A DNA stretch of 64,000 nt from CAZPBN01 sp964584935 (GTDB taxonomy: Bacteria > Acidobacteriota > Aminicenantia > Aminicenantales > Aminicenantaceae). Of this stretch, positions 45,909-55,027 are shown piece by piece. The notes below the pieces were generated by a model. It was not told the origin of the DNA. It made no database searches and saw only the letters and a list, made by a program, of their open reading frames with translations. Made by a program: the position numbers and the translations under genes. Within the stretch, counting starts at the first letter, position 1; each line of letters starts with the position of its first letter. The stretch covers positions 1 through 64,000 of the forward strand of contig CAZPBN010000004.1 of NCBI GenBank assembly GCA_964584935.1. Direction: 5' to 3'.

Positions 45909-46379
45909 TTAATCAAGAGTCGCTTCTCTTATTAAGTTCAAGGTTTCGACCACAGAAAACACAGCATCCCAACCTTTGTTTCCAGCTTTAGAGCCTGCCC
46001 GCTCAATTCCTTGTTCAATGGTATCCACAGTTAAAATCCCATATGAAATAGGGATTCCATCATCAATAGCTACCTGGGCTAATCCCTTGGTCACTTCAGC
46101 GCTCAAAAAATCAAAATGAGGAGTGTCTCCTCTAATAAGGACACCCAAACAGACTATTCCATCGACATTTTTTTTTCTTGCTATCTTTTTTGCAAGAAGC
46201 GGAATCTCAAATGAACCTGGAACTTTATACACAAAGATATTCGATTCCTCCGCTTCAAGCTTATTAAGAGCATCTTTGGCTCCTTCCATTAATCTCTCAG
46301 AAATGAATTGATTAAACCGGCTTAAAACAATTCCGATTTTCAAACCCTTTGCAGAAAGCTTTCCCTCATATATGTTCAT
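45909..46379 (-). CDS. ribH: 6,7-dimethyl-8-ribityllumazine synthase
   Basis: A 156-residue penultimate enzyme of riboflavin synthesis that forms icosahedral or pentameric shells. Signatures: IVLSRFNQFISERLMEGA, VPGSFEIPLLAKKIA, GVLIRGDTPHFDFLSAEV with the catalytic His, and ISYGILTVDTIEQGIERAG. No other rib genes are in the window. Start ATG within the operon, 11 bases after the enoyl-CoA hydratase stop. Confidence 0.95.
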   Translation of the reverse strand: MNIYEGKLSAKGLKIGIVLSRFNQFISERLMEGAKDALNKLEAEESNIFVYKVPGSFEIPLLAKKIARKKNVDGIVCLGVLIRGDTPHFDFLSAEVTKGLAQVAIDDGIPISYGILTVDTIEQGIERAGSKAGNKGWDAVFSVVETLNLIREATLD

Positions 46380-46390
46380 GTTTCACTCCT

Positions 46391-47173
46391 CTATTTCCCC
46401 TTAAAATCTGCTTTTCTCTTTTCTAGGAAGGCTTTTGTCCCTTCCTTACTGTCTTCAGTAGAACAACATTTCCCAAAAAGATCGGCTTCCAAATCCAAAC
46501 CTTTCTCTAGAGATTCATCCAATCCCTTATTGATAGCTTCAATAGCATATTCAAGAGCCAAAGGAGCATTTGCCGTTATTTCGTCAATGAAATTCTTACA
46601 AGTGGAATACAGTTCTTCTTGAGGAACAACTTTGTTTAACAGTCCTATTTGATGAGCTTCCTCTCCTTTGATTGTTTTTCCACTGAATATCAATTCCATT
46701 GCTTTTCCTTTACCCACTAATCTGGAAAGTCGTTGCGTTCCTCCGTATCCTGGAATAAGACCCAATTTCACTTCCGGTTGCCCCATTTTAGCATTTTCAG
46801 AGCCAATACGGATATGACAAGCCAAAGCAAGCTCTGTTCCTCCCCCTAGAGCATATCCATTAACCGCTGCAATAACCGGTTTATTGAAATTTTCAATTAA
46901 TTTTGTTAATTTTTGTCCCTTTAATACATATTCTCTTCCAGATTGTTCGTCCAGTTCAGCCAATTCACCAATATCAGCTCCCGCCACAAAGGCTTTATCT
47001 CCAGCCCCAGTAAGAATAACAGCATTCACTTCCTCATCATTCTTAAAGGAGGTGAAGGCTTTATGCAATTCGCCTATCGTTTCTGAATTGAGGGCATTCA
47101 ATTTGTCCGGTCGATTGATGGTAACCCATCCAACCTTTTCTTTTTTAGAAATAAGTAAATTTTCATAATTCAT
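46391..47173 (-). CDS. Enoyl-CoA hydratase (crotonase family)
   Basis: A 260-residue crotonase-fold enzyme hydrating trans-2-enoyl-CoA to 3-hydroxyacyl-CoA. The oxyanion-hole segments FVAGADIGEL and GYALGGGTELALACH are present, and both catalytic glutamates are in place (GGGTELA and GQPEVKLGLIPGYGGTQRL), so hydratase activity is likely. ATG 47173 has GGAGGG just upstream; the longer frame from 47197 contains that site. In an anaerobe it could serve butyrate-type fermentation or acyl degradation; no acyl-CoA dehydrogenase or thiolase gene is beside it. Confidence 0.88.
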   Translation of the reverse strand: MNYENLLISKKEKVGWVTINRPDKLNALNSETIGELHKAFTSFKNDEEVNAVILTGAGDKAFVAGADIGELAELDEQSGREYVLKGQKLTKLIENFNKPVIAAVNGYALGGGTELALACHIRIGSENAKMGQPEVKLGLIPGYGGTQRLSRLVGKGKAMELIFSGKTIKGEEAHQIGLLNKVVPQEELYSTCKNFIDEITANAPLALEYAIEAINKGLDESLEKGLDLEADLFGKCCSTEDSKEGTKAFLEKRKADFKGK

Positions 47174-47223
47174 TTTCCCTCCTAAAGCTTTCAACAACGA
47201 TCAATCCAATAATCTGTTGTTAT

Positions 47224-48345
47224 TTAATAAAGCTTTTTTTCATATATCCTGTATTTTTTATATAATTTGCCTCCGATAGATTCTGTGAATTTATTGACAG
47301 CCTCATTATCCTCTAATTGCCAGGAGGTTTCACACCATTGATAGTTCCTGGCTCTTATATTTTTTTCCAATTGCGAATAAAGAAGATAACTGATTCCGGA
47401 TGATCTGTATTCCTTGAGAATTCCAAAAACAACAGCTCTCACTCCTTTGATTTTTCTCCTGTAATAAAGGAATTTAAATATCCCAAAGGGAAAAATCCTT
47501 CCATTCATTTTCATGATAACTTCATTGTAATTTGGCAATGCAAAAGCAAACCCAATGGCTTTCCCTTTATCTTCGGCTAAAATAATGATTTTAGGATCGG
47601 CAAATATTTTTAATTTTCTAAAAATATGGCGCATTTCCTTTATAGTCCATGGGACAAATCCCCAATTTTTTCCCCAGGCATTATTATAGATATGCATTAT
47701 TTTTTCTGTTTCTTCATTGACTTTGTTTTTATTAACATTTCTCAAACTCACAGTGGTTTGATTTTTTATTTGCTCTTCGATCATTTTAACTTTTTTTGTT
47801 GTTTCATGACTTCTATCCATAATATAAGCAAAAAGGTCTTTTGCCTTTTCCAAACCACACTTTTCCATGAGACCTAGGTAATAAGGAGGAGTATAGGGCA
47901 TCATGTATACAGGAGGAGAGTCAAATCCTTCCAGAAGAAAGGCACATTCATCATTCATTGAAAGATTCATCGGGCCCCGAATAGACTTCATCCCTCGATC
48001 TTTTCCCCACTCGCTAACAACAGACAGTAAAGCTTTTGCCGTAATCAAATCATCAATGCTTTCATACAAGCCAAAAAATACAATCTTTTCATTATGAAAT
48101 TCATTATGATTATTATCTATAATCGCAGCAATCCGACCTGAAATTTCATTGTCTTTGTAAGCAAGAAAAAGTTCCATTTCTGAATGGTCAAAAAAAGGAT
48201 TTTTCTTAGGATTCAACTTTTCTTTCATATCAATTATTAAAGGAGGAACCCAGTTTGGATAATCTTTATATACTTTCCACGGAAATTTGATGAAATTCAT
48301 AAAATCCTTTTTTGTTTTAACCTTTTCTATCCGAATACCACTCAA
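47224..48345 (-). CDS. GNAT-like acyltransferase family protein, function unknown
   Basis: A protein of about 373 residues recognised as the widespread GNAT-like family that begins with YPNWVPPLIIDMKEKLNPKKNPFF (seen in pieces: DYPNWVPPL, NPKKNPFFDH) and has a C-terminal acetyl-CoA-binding type fold (FGILKEYRSSGISYLLYSQLEK, CETSWQLEDN). The start is uncertain: TTG 48360 overlaps its own GGAG site, whereas TTG 48345 has GGAG nine bases upstream and is used here. It opens the long reverse-strand operon that ends with lpxI and the Gfo/Idh gene. Substrate unknown. Confidence 0.7.
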   Translation of the reverse strand: MSGIRIEKVKTKKDFMNFIKFPWKVYKDYPNWVPPLIIDMKEKLNPKKNPFFDHSEMELFLAYKDNEISGRIAAIIDNNHNEFHNEKIVFFGLYESIDDLITAKALLSVVSEWGKDRGMKSIRGPMNLSMNDECAFLLEGFDSPPVYMMPYTPPYYLGLMEKCGLEKAKDLFAYIMDRSHETTKKVKMIEEQIKNQTTVSLRNVNKNKVNEETEKIMHIYNNAWGKNWGFVPWTIKEMRHIFRKLKIFADPKIIILAEDKGKAIGFAFALPNYNEVIMKMNGRIFPFGIFKFLYYRRKIKGVRAVVFGILKEYRSSGISYLLYSQLEKNIRARNYQWCETSWQLEDNEAVNKFTESIGGKLYKKYRIYEKKLY

Positions 48346-48557
48346 TTCTTTATTCTCCAAATTTTAATCATTTTATCAAATAATAAAAAATAATAAAAGC
48401 AATCTGTCCGTTTTTATGAATAGCAAAAGAGATTCAACATTGTTGAGTTTCAGCCAGTATTATGGTAGAAATAAAAGGCATATTTTCAAATTGAGGTTTT
48501 TACACTTCTTTGTCCATGAATCAATAACTAAAAATTAGGGAAAAAACGGAGAGTTCT

Positions 48558-48942
48558 ATGAAAAAAGCAACAAATTTTAAAACTCTTTCTCCCGATAAAC
48601 TCATGGATTTTGATAAAGATGGAATGGCGACTGTGACCGAATATGGAACCAGGCTTGCTGGAAAGCAGAAAAAAATATCCACTCGTTTTCATATAATCGC
48701 CGATGTTCTAAGGGAATCCAATTACTGGGCAAAAAAAGAAAAACAAAAACAAATTCCATATCTATCCTGTCAGAACAATTGATGAAGGAATAGAAATATT
48801 AACCGGAATCAAGTCTGGAACAAAGGATAAAGAGGGAAATTTTGAAAAAGACACAGTCAATTACCTTGTCGATATGGAACTCCAACGCCTCGCTAAAAGC
48901 TGGAAGTCATTTGCCTCCTCAGCCAAAGAAAAAGGAAATTGA
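48558..48942 (+). pseudogene. Remnant of a Lon-like AAA protease (LonB type) gene
   Basis: The plus strand opens with MKKATNFKTLSPDKLM, the usual beginning of Lon-like AAA proteases, and then jumps to VTEYGTRLAGKQKKISTRF and IADVLRESNYWAKKE, which belong several hundred residues later in the intact protein. It meets a stop at 48780-48782. In another frame the C-terminus follows: FHIYPVRTIDEGIEILTG, then DTVNYLVDMELQRLAKSWKSF, with a stop at 48940-48942. Only about 125 of an expected 800 or so codons survive, and the ATP-binding and protease catalytic parts are gone. An internal deletion plus a frameshift explains it. Confidence 0.8.
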
Positions 48943-48973
48943 ATGACTTTTAGACTTTTTTAGTTTTAAATCT

Positions 48974-49693
48974 TCATTCCCACCTTTTTTTCAAATACTC
49001 GATTTCTTTTATCTTGAGATAACGCCAGCTTCCTTTCTCTAGATTTCCCAGTTTCAATCCGCCAAAAGCAATTCTCTCCAGTTCAATAACCTTACTGCCT
49101 ATAACTTCAAACATTCTTCTAATTTCTCTCTTTTTCCCTTCCCGTATTTCAACTCTCAACAAGGCTTTTTTTCCGTCCTTTTTAATCAAAATTATCTTAG
49201 CAGGAGCTGTTTTTTCCCCATCAATCATAACTCCTTTTTCCAATTTCTTTAAATCTAAATGATTCGGATTTCCTTTTACTTTTATTAAATATGTTTTGGT
49301 GATTTGAAAACTGGGGTGAGTTAAACGGTAAGCCAATTCGCCGTCATTGGTCATTAGGAGAAGACCTTCGCTGTCATAATCAAGCCTTCCCACAGGAAAT
49401 ATCCTTTCCTTAATCGAAGGAAGGAGATCCCTTATAAGAGGTTTTTTGAACGGATCTTTAAGCGAAACCAAATATCCAGAAGGCTTGTTTACCATAATGG
49501 TAATTCTTTTCTTTTCTTTCTCAACTATTTTTCCGTCTGCAATCACCTGGTCTTTTTTATCATCAATCTTCATTCCCAATTTCCGGACTACTTTTTGATT
49601 CACTCTTACTCTTCCCTGCTCAATCATTTCATCTGCCTTTCTTCTAGAAGCCACTCCAGATTGAGACAAATATTTATTTAACCTGACAATCAT
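48974..49693 (-). CDS. rluB: 23S rRNA pseudouridine synthase, RluB family
   Basis: A 239-residue RsuA/RluB-type enzyme. The N-terminal S4 RNA-binding domain reads RLNKYLSQSGVASRRKADEMI; the catalytic domain has VNKPSGYLVSLKDP, the catalytic Asp in FPVGRLDYDSEGLLLMTNDG, and REGKKREIRRMFEVIG near the C-terminus. Length and the absence of the large C-terminal extension resemble compact RluB. It could also modify 16S rRNA as RsuA; RluB is favoured by the KREIRRMFE and LERIAFGGL segments. Confidence 0.88.
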   Translation of the reverse strand: MIVRLNKYLSQSGVASRRKADEMIEQGRVRVNQKVVRKLGMKIDDKKDQVIADGKIVEKEKKRITIMVNKPSGYLVSLKDPFKKPLIRDLLPSIKERIFPVGRLDYDSEGLLLMTNDGELAYRLTHPSFQITKTYLIKVKGNPNHLDLKKLEKGVMIDGEKTAPAKIILIKKDGKKALLRVEIREGKKREIRRMFEVIGSKVIELERIAFGGLKLGNLEKGSWRYLKIKEIEYLKKRWE

Positions 49694-49774
49694 TTTTTTT
49701 ATTTTTATAGTAGATATTAGCGGTCTCTTTTCTGAGAAAACTTCAATTTTTGAATGGTTCAGACTAAATTTATT

Positions 49775-50341
49775 TTAAAAATAATAACTCAAACCGCCGT
49801 AAAAAGAAAAATCCCCTATATTTAAATCCCTCTCTTCAATGATAACTTTGACATGATGAAATTTCCCTTCCCCTAAAATGGCAAAATTTTCTCCCATATT
49901 AATTTCAAATCCCAGTCCCAGATTATATCCTCCCTCCGAATCTTTATCAATGTTATGAATGTCTGCTGTATAGTATCCGAACCCGCCGCTTGCGAATAAA
50001 TGAAAATAAGGAAAGGAGAAAAGATCATACTTGACATTTAAGCCGATGAAACTGTAATCAATCTGACGGTTCTTCCACTTAAAGGTAACCGCTTCCTCAA
50101 GCTCCATATTGTGGGCTGCCTGAAAATAGCACCCCTCAAAAGTGAAAACCCATAATCTGACTCCTGCTCTCAATCCGTAAAGAAAAGCAGTATCTGTATT
50201 GAATTCAATATCTTCCAGGCTTGGTTTCTGGGCTGAAATCCCCCCAAGAATTCCTAAAAAAACACCACCGTCTGCCAATAGAGTGTTAGAAGACATCAAT
50301 ATAAATCCAAGTATCAAACTGAATATAAATTTTTTTTTCAT
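49775..50341 (-). CDS. Small outer-membrane beta-barrel protein
   Basis: A 188-residue exported protein with a signal peptide (about 5-22, ending LLADGG) and eight or so alternating strands: GVFLGILGG, FLYGLRAGVRLWVFTFEGCY, FIGLNVKYDLF, HLFASGGFGYYTADI, NLGLGFEINMG, FSFYGGLSYYF with a C-terminal Phe. This is the OmpX/OmpA-like eight-stranded pattern. The open frame extends to 50386, but ATG 50341, preceded by AGGAGAT, leads straight into the signal peptide. Function unknown. Confidence 0.72.
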   Translation of the reverse strand: MKKKFIFSLILGFILMSSNTLLADGGVFLGILGGISAQKPSLEDIEFNTDTAFLYGLRAGVRLWVFTFEGCYFQAAHNMELEEAVTFKWKNRQIDYSFIGLNVKYDLFSFPYFHLFASGGFGYYTADIHNIDKDSEGGYNLGLGFEINMGENFAILGEGKFHHVKVIIEERDLNIGDFSFYGGLSYYF

Positions 50342-50572
50342 TATATCTCCTGTATTCCTATAAAATCGCACCTCTTGATATAACAACCAATAATAGGCAT
50401 CCGAAAACAGACAATAAATGATTATTCATCTAAAAGTCAAATCTACTAAGGATTGGTCTTCTTTTTTCCCAAGATTCTTGCTCCTGCAGAAAAATTATAA
50501 TCATTATTTTGGGAAAATAAAAACTTTACTTTTCTAATTTCGTAACAATAATTATAGGATAAATGGATATAA

Positions 50573-51808
50573 ATGGCACGAGTTAACATTAATGAATCAT
50601 TTGGGATGGCTATGGGGTCTCTCTGGTCCAATAAACTCAGAACTTTTCTCACATTATTGGGAATCATTATAGGAGTTTTCACCATCATTGCGGTCGTATC
50701 TGTCATCCAGGGACTAAATAATTTTGTCTATGAAGAATTCTCCTTCTATGGAGCCAATGACTTTTCAGTTTCTAAGTTTTCCATGACCGGAGGCTCTCTT
50801 GAAGATTACAGGGAACAATTGAAAAGAAAAGACCTCACCATAGAAGATATGGAATCCATTCGCCGACTATGCAACTCATGCGAACTGGTGGGAGCATCCA
50901 CCAGCTCAAGAAGCACCGTAAAATTCAGAAACAAATCCATAAAAAATATAAGAGTCACCGGCTGGACTCATGTCGATCATCTCATAGGGACAGTCCAGGA
51001 ACTGGAAAGAGGAAGACATATTCTCAAGGAAGATGATGAACATTCGCGCTTTGTGTGCGTGATTGGATTTGATGTCCATGAAAATCTTTTTCCTTATGTG
51101 GATCCTCTTGGTAAAAGAATAAAGATTGGACCACATAATTTTTTAGTCATAGGTATTGGCAAAAAAAAAGGCAAACTTTTGGGAATGAGTCAGGACGATT
51201 ATGTGCGAATTCCCTTATCCACCTTCCAAAAAATTTATGGTTTAAGAAGAAACCTGGATATCAATATTCATACTGAATCTCAAGAACAAATGGCAATAGC
51301 TCAAGAAGAAGTAAGGACTATTTTACGCTCAAGACGGCATTTATCTTTTAATAAAGAAGATGATTTTTCCTTTAGAACTTCGGAAACATTTATGGATATC
51401 TATAAATCGGCAACCTCAAGTATTTATTTTGCCATGATTGCCATATCCGCTATTGCCCTTATTGTGGGAGGAATTGTTATAATGAATATCATGCTCGTTT
51501 CCGTTACAGAACGGACAAAAGAAATTGGAATCCGTATGGCAATAGGTGCCCGTAGAAAGGACATTATGTTTCAATTTCTTGTTGAATCCTCTGTTATATC
51601 CACAGTGGGAGGGATTTTAGGAATCTTAATTGGATTCATAATCGCCAAAATCATAACAGCAACCACTTCTCTTCCTTCAACAATTGATCCCGGCTCCATA
51701 ATCATTGCCATTCTTGTTTCCACTTCAGTGGGATTATTTTTTGGTCTTTACCCTGCTAACAAAGCAGCAAAACTCAATCCCATCGATGCCTTGAGGTCAG
51801 AACAATGA
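50573..51808 (+). CDS. MacB/FtsX-type ABC transporter permease (first of a pair)
   Basis: A 411-residue inner-membrane protein: N-terminal MGSLWSNKLRTFLTLLGIIIGV with the first helix, a periplasmic MacB_PCD domain (about 60-270), then three C-terminal helices with IMNIMLVSVTERTKEIGIRMAIGARRKDI, the FtsX signature, ending in LYPANKAAKLNPIDALRSEQ. Such proteins use mechanotransmission to move substrates from the periplasm. The next gene is a paralogue that overlaps by 4 bases (ATGA), so they probably form a heterodimer. No ATPase gene is adjacent. Confidence 0.88.
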   Translation: MARVNINESFGMAMGSLWSNKLRTFLTLLGIIIGVFTIIAVVSVIQGLNNFVYEEFSFYGANDFSVSKFSMTGGSLEDYREQLKRKDLTIEDMESIRRLCNSCELVGASTSSRSTVKFRNKSIKNIRVTGWTHVDHLIGTVQELERGRHILKEDDEHSRFVCVIGFDVHENLFPYVDPLGKRIKIGPHNFLVIGIGKKKGKLLGMSQDDYVRIPLSTFQKIYGLRRNLDINIHTESQEQMAIAQEEVRTILRSRRHLSFNKEDDFSFRTSETFMDIYKSATSSIYFAMIAISAIALIVGGIVIMNIMLVSVTERTKEIGIRMAIGARRKDIMFQFLVESSVISTVGGILGILIGFIIAKIITATTSLPSTIDPGSIIIAILVSTSVGLFFGLYPANKAAKLNPIDALRSEQ

Positions 51809-53049
51809 GACTTGGAATCATTAAAGAAATAACCCGAATGGCTTTTGATTCTATAAAATCTCATAAAATGCGTTCTTTTTTAACCCTTTTAGGAATTATG
51901 ATTGGGGTTATGACTGTCATAGGGATGGTTTCCATAATCCAGGGAATCAACCGTTCTTTTCTCAGTGAACTTGAATCTTTAGGCTCTGATATTATAATCA
52001 TAGGAAAATATGATCCTGTCCAGATGGGTCGTCTCAGTGAAGAGGAAAGGAAAAGAAAAGATTTTACTTTTGAAGATGCCAGAGCTATAGAAACGGAATG
52101 TTCGTTAGTGGAAGCGGTGGCAGTTGACCTCGTTGCTGAACTATCCACACCTCTTACCATCAAATATCGAAGCACTATAAGTCAGGATGCCCCTGTCCTC
52201 GGTATGAATGAAAATTGGCCTAGGGTTCTTTCTATATATCTTCCCCAACAAGGAAGATTTTTAACAGAAAATGATATCAACCATCGCTCCAGAGTATGTG
52301 TTCTGGGATTCAAGCTCGCAGAGACACTTTTTCCTCATACAAATCCTTTAGAAAAAGAGATACGAATAGGTCCTGAAAAATTCACTGTGGTGGGAGTTCT
52401 TCAGAAAAGAAAAAGCATGTTCGGAGAAGCCCAGGACAATTTCATAGGAATCCCTATCACCACGCTAATGAAGTACTTTCCTTATGACCTTTCCAGAATG
52501 GAAATCATAGCCAGTTCTAAAAAACAAGGTTATATAGAAGAAACCAAAGACCAAATAATAAATCTTTTAAGAAAAAGAAGAAAAGTCAAATTCGGGGAAC
52601 CCAATGATTTTTCCATATACACTCAAGATACCATAATCGAGCTATATAATGATTTAACCGGAGCAGCTTATCTGGTTATGATTATTATTTCCTCAATCGG
52701 TCTTTTAGTGGGAGGCATCGGTGTAATGAATATTATGCTTGTTTCGGTTAAGGAAAGAACCAGAGAAATAGGAATAAGAAAAGCCATAGGCGCAAAAGCT
52801 TCGGATATTCTCAAACAATTTCTTATCGAAGCCATATTTTTAACAGGAACCGGAGGAATATGTGGCATCATCATTGGTTTTTCCATTGCTTTTATTATTA
52901 AATCTGCCACCCCCTTGCCAGCTTCTGTTACTTCCTGGTCAATATTCCTGGGATTATTTGTCTCCATTTCTGTGGGATTGATTTTCGGGCTTGTTCCTGC
53001 TCAAAAAGCAGCCAAGCTCAATCCCATCATTTCATTAAGGTATGAATAA
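51805..53049 (+). CDS. MacB/FtsX-type ABC transporter permease (second of a pair)
   Basis: A 414-residue paralogue of the preceding gene with the same layout: KSHKMRSFLTLLGIMIGVMT at the first helix, a periplasmic domain with GRFLTENDINHRSRVCVLG, and the FtsX domain GVMNIMLVSVKERTREIGIRKAIGAKASDI, ending in VPAQKAAKLNPIISLRYE. It is translationally coupled to its partner by a 4-base overlap. Without an ATPase or a membrane-fusion protein gene nearby, the exported substrate cannot be inferred. LolD at 42 kb is of the right class to drive it. Confidence 0.88.
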   Translation: MRLGIIKEITRMAFDSIKSHKMRSFLTLLGIMIGVMTVIGMVSIIQGINRSFLSELESLGSDIIIIGKYDPVQMGRLSEEERKRKDFTFEDARAIETECSLVEAVAVDLVAELSTPLTIKYRSTISQDAPVLGMNENWPRVLSIYLPQQGRFLTENDINHRSRVCVLGFKLAETLFPHTNPLEKEIRIGPEKFTVVGVLQKRKSMFGEAQDNFIGIPITTLMKYFPYDLSRMEIIASSKKQGYIEETKDQIINLLRKRRKVKFGEPNDFSIYTQDTIIELYNDLTGAAYLVMIIISSIGLLVGGIGVMNIMLVSVKERTREIGIRKAIGAKASDILKQFLIEAIFLTGTGGICGIIIGFSIAFIIKSATPLPASVTSWSIFLGLFVSISVGLIFGLVPAQKAAKLNPIISLRYE

Positions 53050-53128
53050 AATCAATCCAGAATACAAGGAAACATTTTTTTCTAATGAATTCAAAATCTA
53101 TCCATAACACTCTATGTAACAGTCCTGC

Positions 53129-54343
53129 CTACAAATAAATAGATTTCTTTACTTTTTCTAAAGCTTCTTCAAGATTTTCGTTTTGTTCACCGGCAATTTC
53201 AACCAGAGTGGAGCTTCCTCCTCCTTTTCCTTTCACCATTGATGTTACCTGCGAAAAATATTTCCTCATATCAAGACCGGCTTCTTCAGAACAGGCTAAA
53301 ATAATATGACATCCCTCTTTCATTCTCAGTCCAAAAAGAACAACGTAATTTCCTTTTTCTATCACATTTATGGCAAGTAACTTTAATTCATCCCGGCTTT
53401 TTGTATTGTATATTTTCTTAATAATCTTATTATCTGCTCCCTGGACTATCTTTTCAACTTCAAAATCGGCTAACTTCAATTTTAATTTTTTAATTTCTTT
53501 CTTTTGATCTTTCAGTTCTGACAATTTTTTTTCAATCGACGAATAAAGTTCTTTCTCATGAACCGTAAATCTTTCTGAAAGACTGCGAATAATTCTATCC
53601 TTGATTCTATAATCTTCAACAGCTCTTTTCCCGCATAAAAACTCGAGCCTGACATTATCCCTTATCCTATCCCATTTTGTGATTTTAAATAATCCAATCT
53701 CACCTGTTCTTTTCACATGGGTTCCTCCACATGCAGAATATTCAAAATTATCAACTTCTACCACCCGGATCTCACCACCCTTTTTTGGCGGTCTCCTCAA
53801 TGGCACACTTTTTATTTTGTCCTCATGGACAAAATAGGTTTTGATTTCTTTATCAAGGAAAATAATCTTATTCACACAATCTTCTAATTTATCAATTTCT
53901 TTTTCTTTTATCTTCCTTTTGTCAATTTCAAGAGTGGAATACTCATCTCCCAGATGAAACGAGAGAGTCTCAGCTTCATAAATCCGATGAGCACATTGAG
54001 ATAAAACATGCTGTCCTGTATGCTGTTGCATATGATCAAAACGTCTTTCCCATTCAATTTTACCCTTTACTCTGTTTGCGGTGATTTCTTCAGTGACAAA
54101 GTGAAGAATTTGATCTCCTTCTTCTTTGACTTCTGTTACCTCCACACCATTTAACCCTCCCTTATCATTGGGTTGCCCTCCTGATTCAGGATAAAAACAA
54201 GTCTGATCAAGGATTAAAGCAAACCTATTATCTACTTTTTCTCTCTGAACCACTTTAGCCTCAAACTCCGCTTTGTAAGGGTTTTCAAAATAAATGCGTT
54301 TTGTTTTTAATCCCTTATTCTTTTTACTGTTAGTTGAAGTCAT
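53129..54343 (-). CDS. Alanyl-tRNA editing protein AlaX, long form with DHHA1 domain
   Basis: A 404-residue free-standing homologue of the AlaRS editing domain that hydrolyses Ser- or Gly-mischarged tRNA(Ala). It has the N-terminal glycine-rich FYPESGGQPNDKG, the zinc ligands HTGQH (His108, His112) and CGGTH (Cys206, His210), a coiled coil (about 255-300) and a C-terminal DHHA1 domain with GKGGGSSTLVEIAGEQ. The AlaRS catalytic core is absent. It lies 3 bases past the RNase HIII stop, so the two are co-transcribed. Confidence 0.9.
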   Translation of the reverse strand: MTSTNSKKNKGLKTKRIYFENPYKAEFEAKVVQREKVDNRFALILDQTCFYPESGGQPNDKGGLNGVEVTEVKEEGDQILHFVTEEITANRVKGKIEWERRFDHMQQHTGQHVLSQCAHRIYEAETLSFHLGDEYSTLEIDKRKIKEKEIDKLEDCVNKIIFLDKEIKTYFVHEDKIKSVPLRRPPKKGGEIRVVEVDNFEYSACGGTHVKRTGEIGLFKITKWDRIRDNVRLEFLCGKRAVEDYRIKDRIIRSLSERFTVHEKELYSSIEKKLSELKDQKKEIKKLKLKLADFEVEKIVQGADNKIIKKIYNTKSRDELKLLAINVIEKGNYVVLFGLRMKEGCHIILACSEEAGLDMRKYFSQVTSMVKGKGGGSSTLVEIAGEQNENLEEALEKVKKSIYL

Positions 54344-54346
54344 GAA

Positions 54347-55012
54347 TCACAAATTCTTTTTAATCCGTTCTGTTGTTTTGAAATGCACTTTAGCTAATCT
54401 TCTAAAAACCTGAATTCCATGTTTTTTTGCCAATTTGATTCCCCTTTCTTCCACAGCTGGAGAAGCTCCTCTGGGAATCTCCATCCCCCAATCCTGAGAA
54501 AGAAAATAAAGGCGTTTTAAAAATTCAGCCCGGGCTATAATCGAAGCCGCAGCCACAACAATATCTTCTTCTCCCTTTGTCTTCTGAATCAACTCGATAT
54601 TTTTCCCTCTTTTCATCAATGCATTGAGAACAAATGATTTATCTCCAAACTGATCCGTAATAGCACTGGAACAAGGAACTTCTTCTAGAATATTTTCTAT
54701 GGCTCTTGAATGCGCCCAGGCAAGTATTCTATTAAGATTTCTCATCTTTTCATAGAGTTCGTTATATTTCTCAGGACCTATGACCACAACTGTATTCTGA
54801 TAACCTTTCCTTAGTATATCAGACATTTCTTTTATCCGGTTATCAGATATCCGTTTACTATCTTTCACTCCTATTTCTTGAAGGACTTTTTTTTGGTTAT
54901 CCGGAACAAAAATACCCGCAACAATCAAAGGACCAAAATAATCTCCCTTGCCCGATTCATCAACTCCGATATGTCCTTTCATTTCACCTGACAATAAAGG
55001 AGACTTAGACAT
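54347..55012 (-). CDS. rnhC: Ribonuclease HIII, short form
   Basis: A 221-residue RNase H that cuts RNA in RNA/DNA hybrids. The HIII-type active-site start VDESGKGDYFGPL (Asp18, Glu19) differs from the HII pattern (DEAGRGPLAGP); IKDSKRI-like VKDSKRISD and AAASIIARAEFLKRL are further landmarks. Typical RnhC enzymes are about 300 residues with an N-terminal TBP-like substrate-binding domain; that domain is missing here. The first ATG (55012) is used; ATG 54982 is an alternative. Upstream is the CoA-transferase, 15 bases away. Confidence 0.83.
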   Translation of the reverse strand: MSKSPLLSGEMKGHIGVDESGKGDYFGPLIVAGIFVPDNQKKVLQEIGVKDSKRISDNRIKEMSDILRKGYQNTVVVIGPEKYNELYEKMRNLNRILAWAHSRAIENILEEVPCSSAITDQFGDKSFVLNALMKRGKNIELIQKTKGEEDIVVAAASIIARAEFLKRLYFLSQDWGMEIPRGASPAVEERGIKLAKKHGIQVFRRLAKVHFKTTERIKKNL

Positions 55013-55027
55013 ATATCCAGAAAGACA

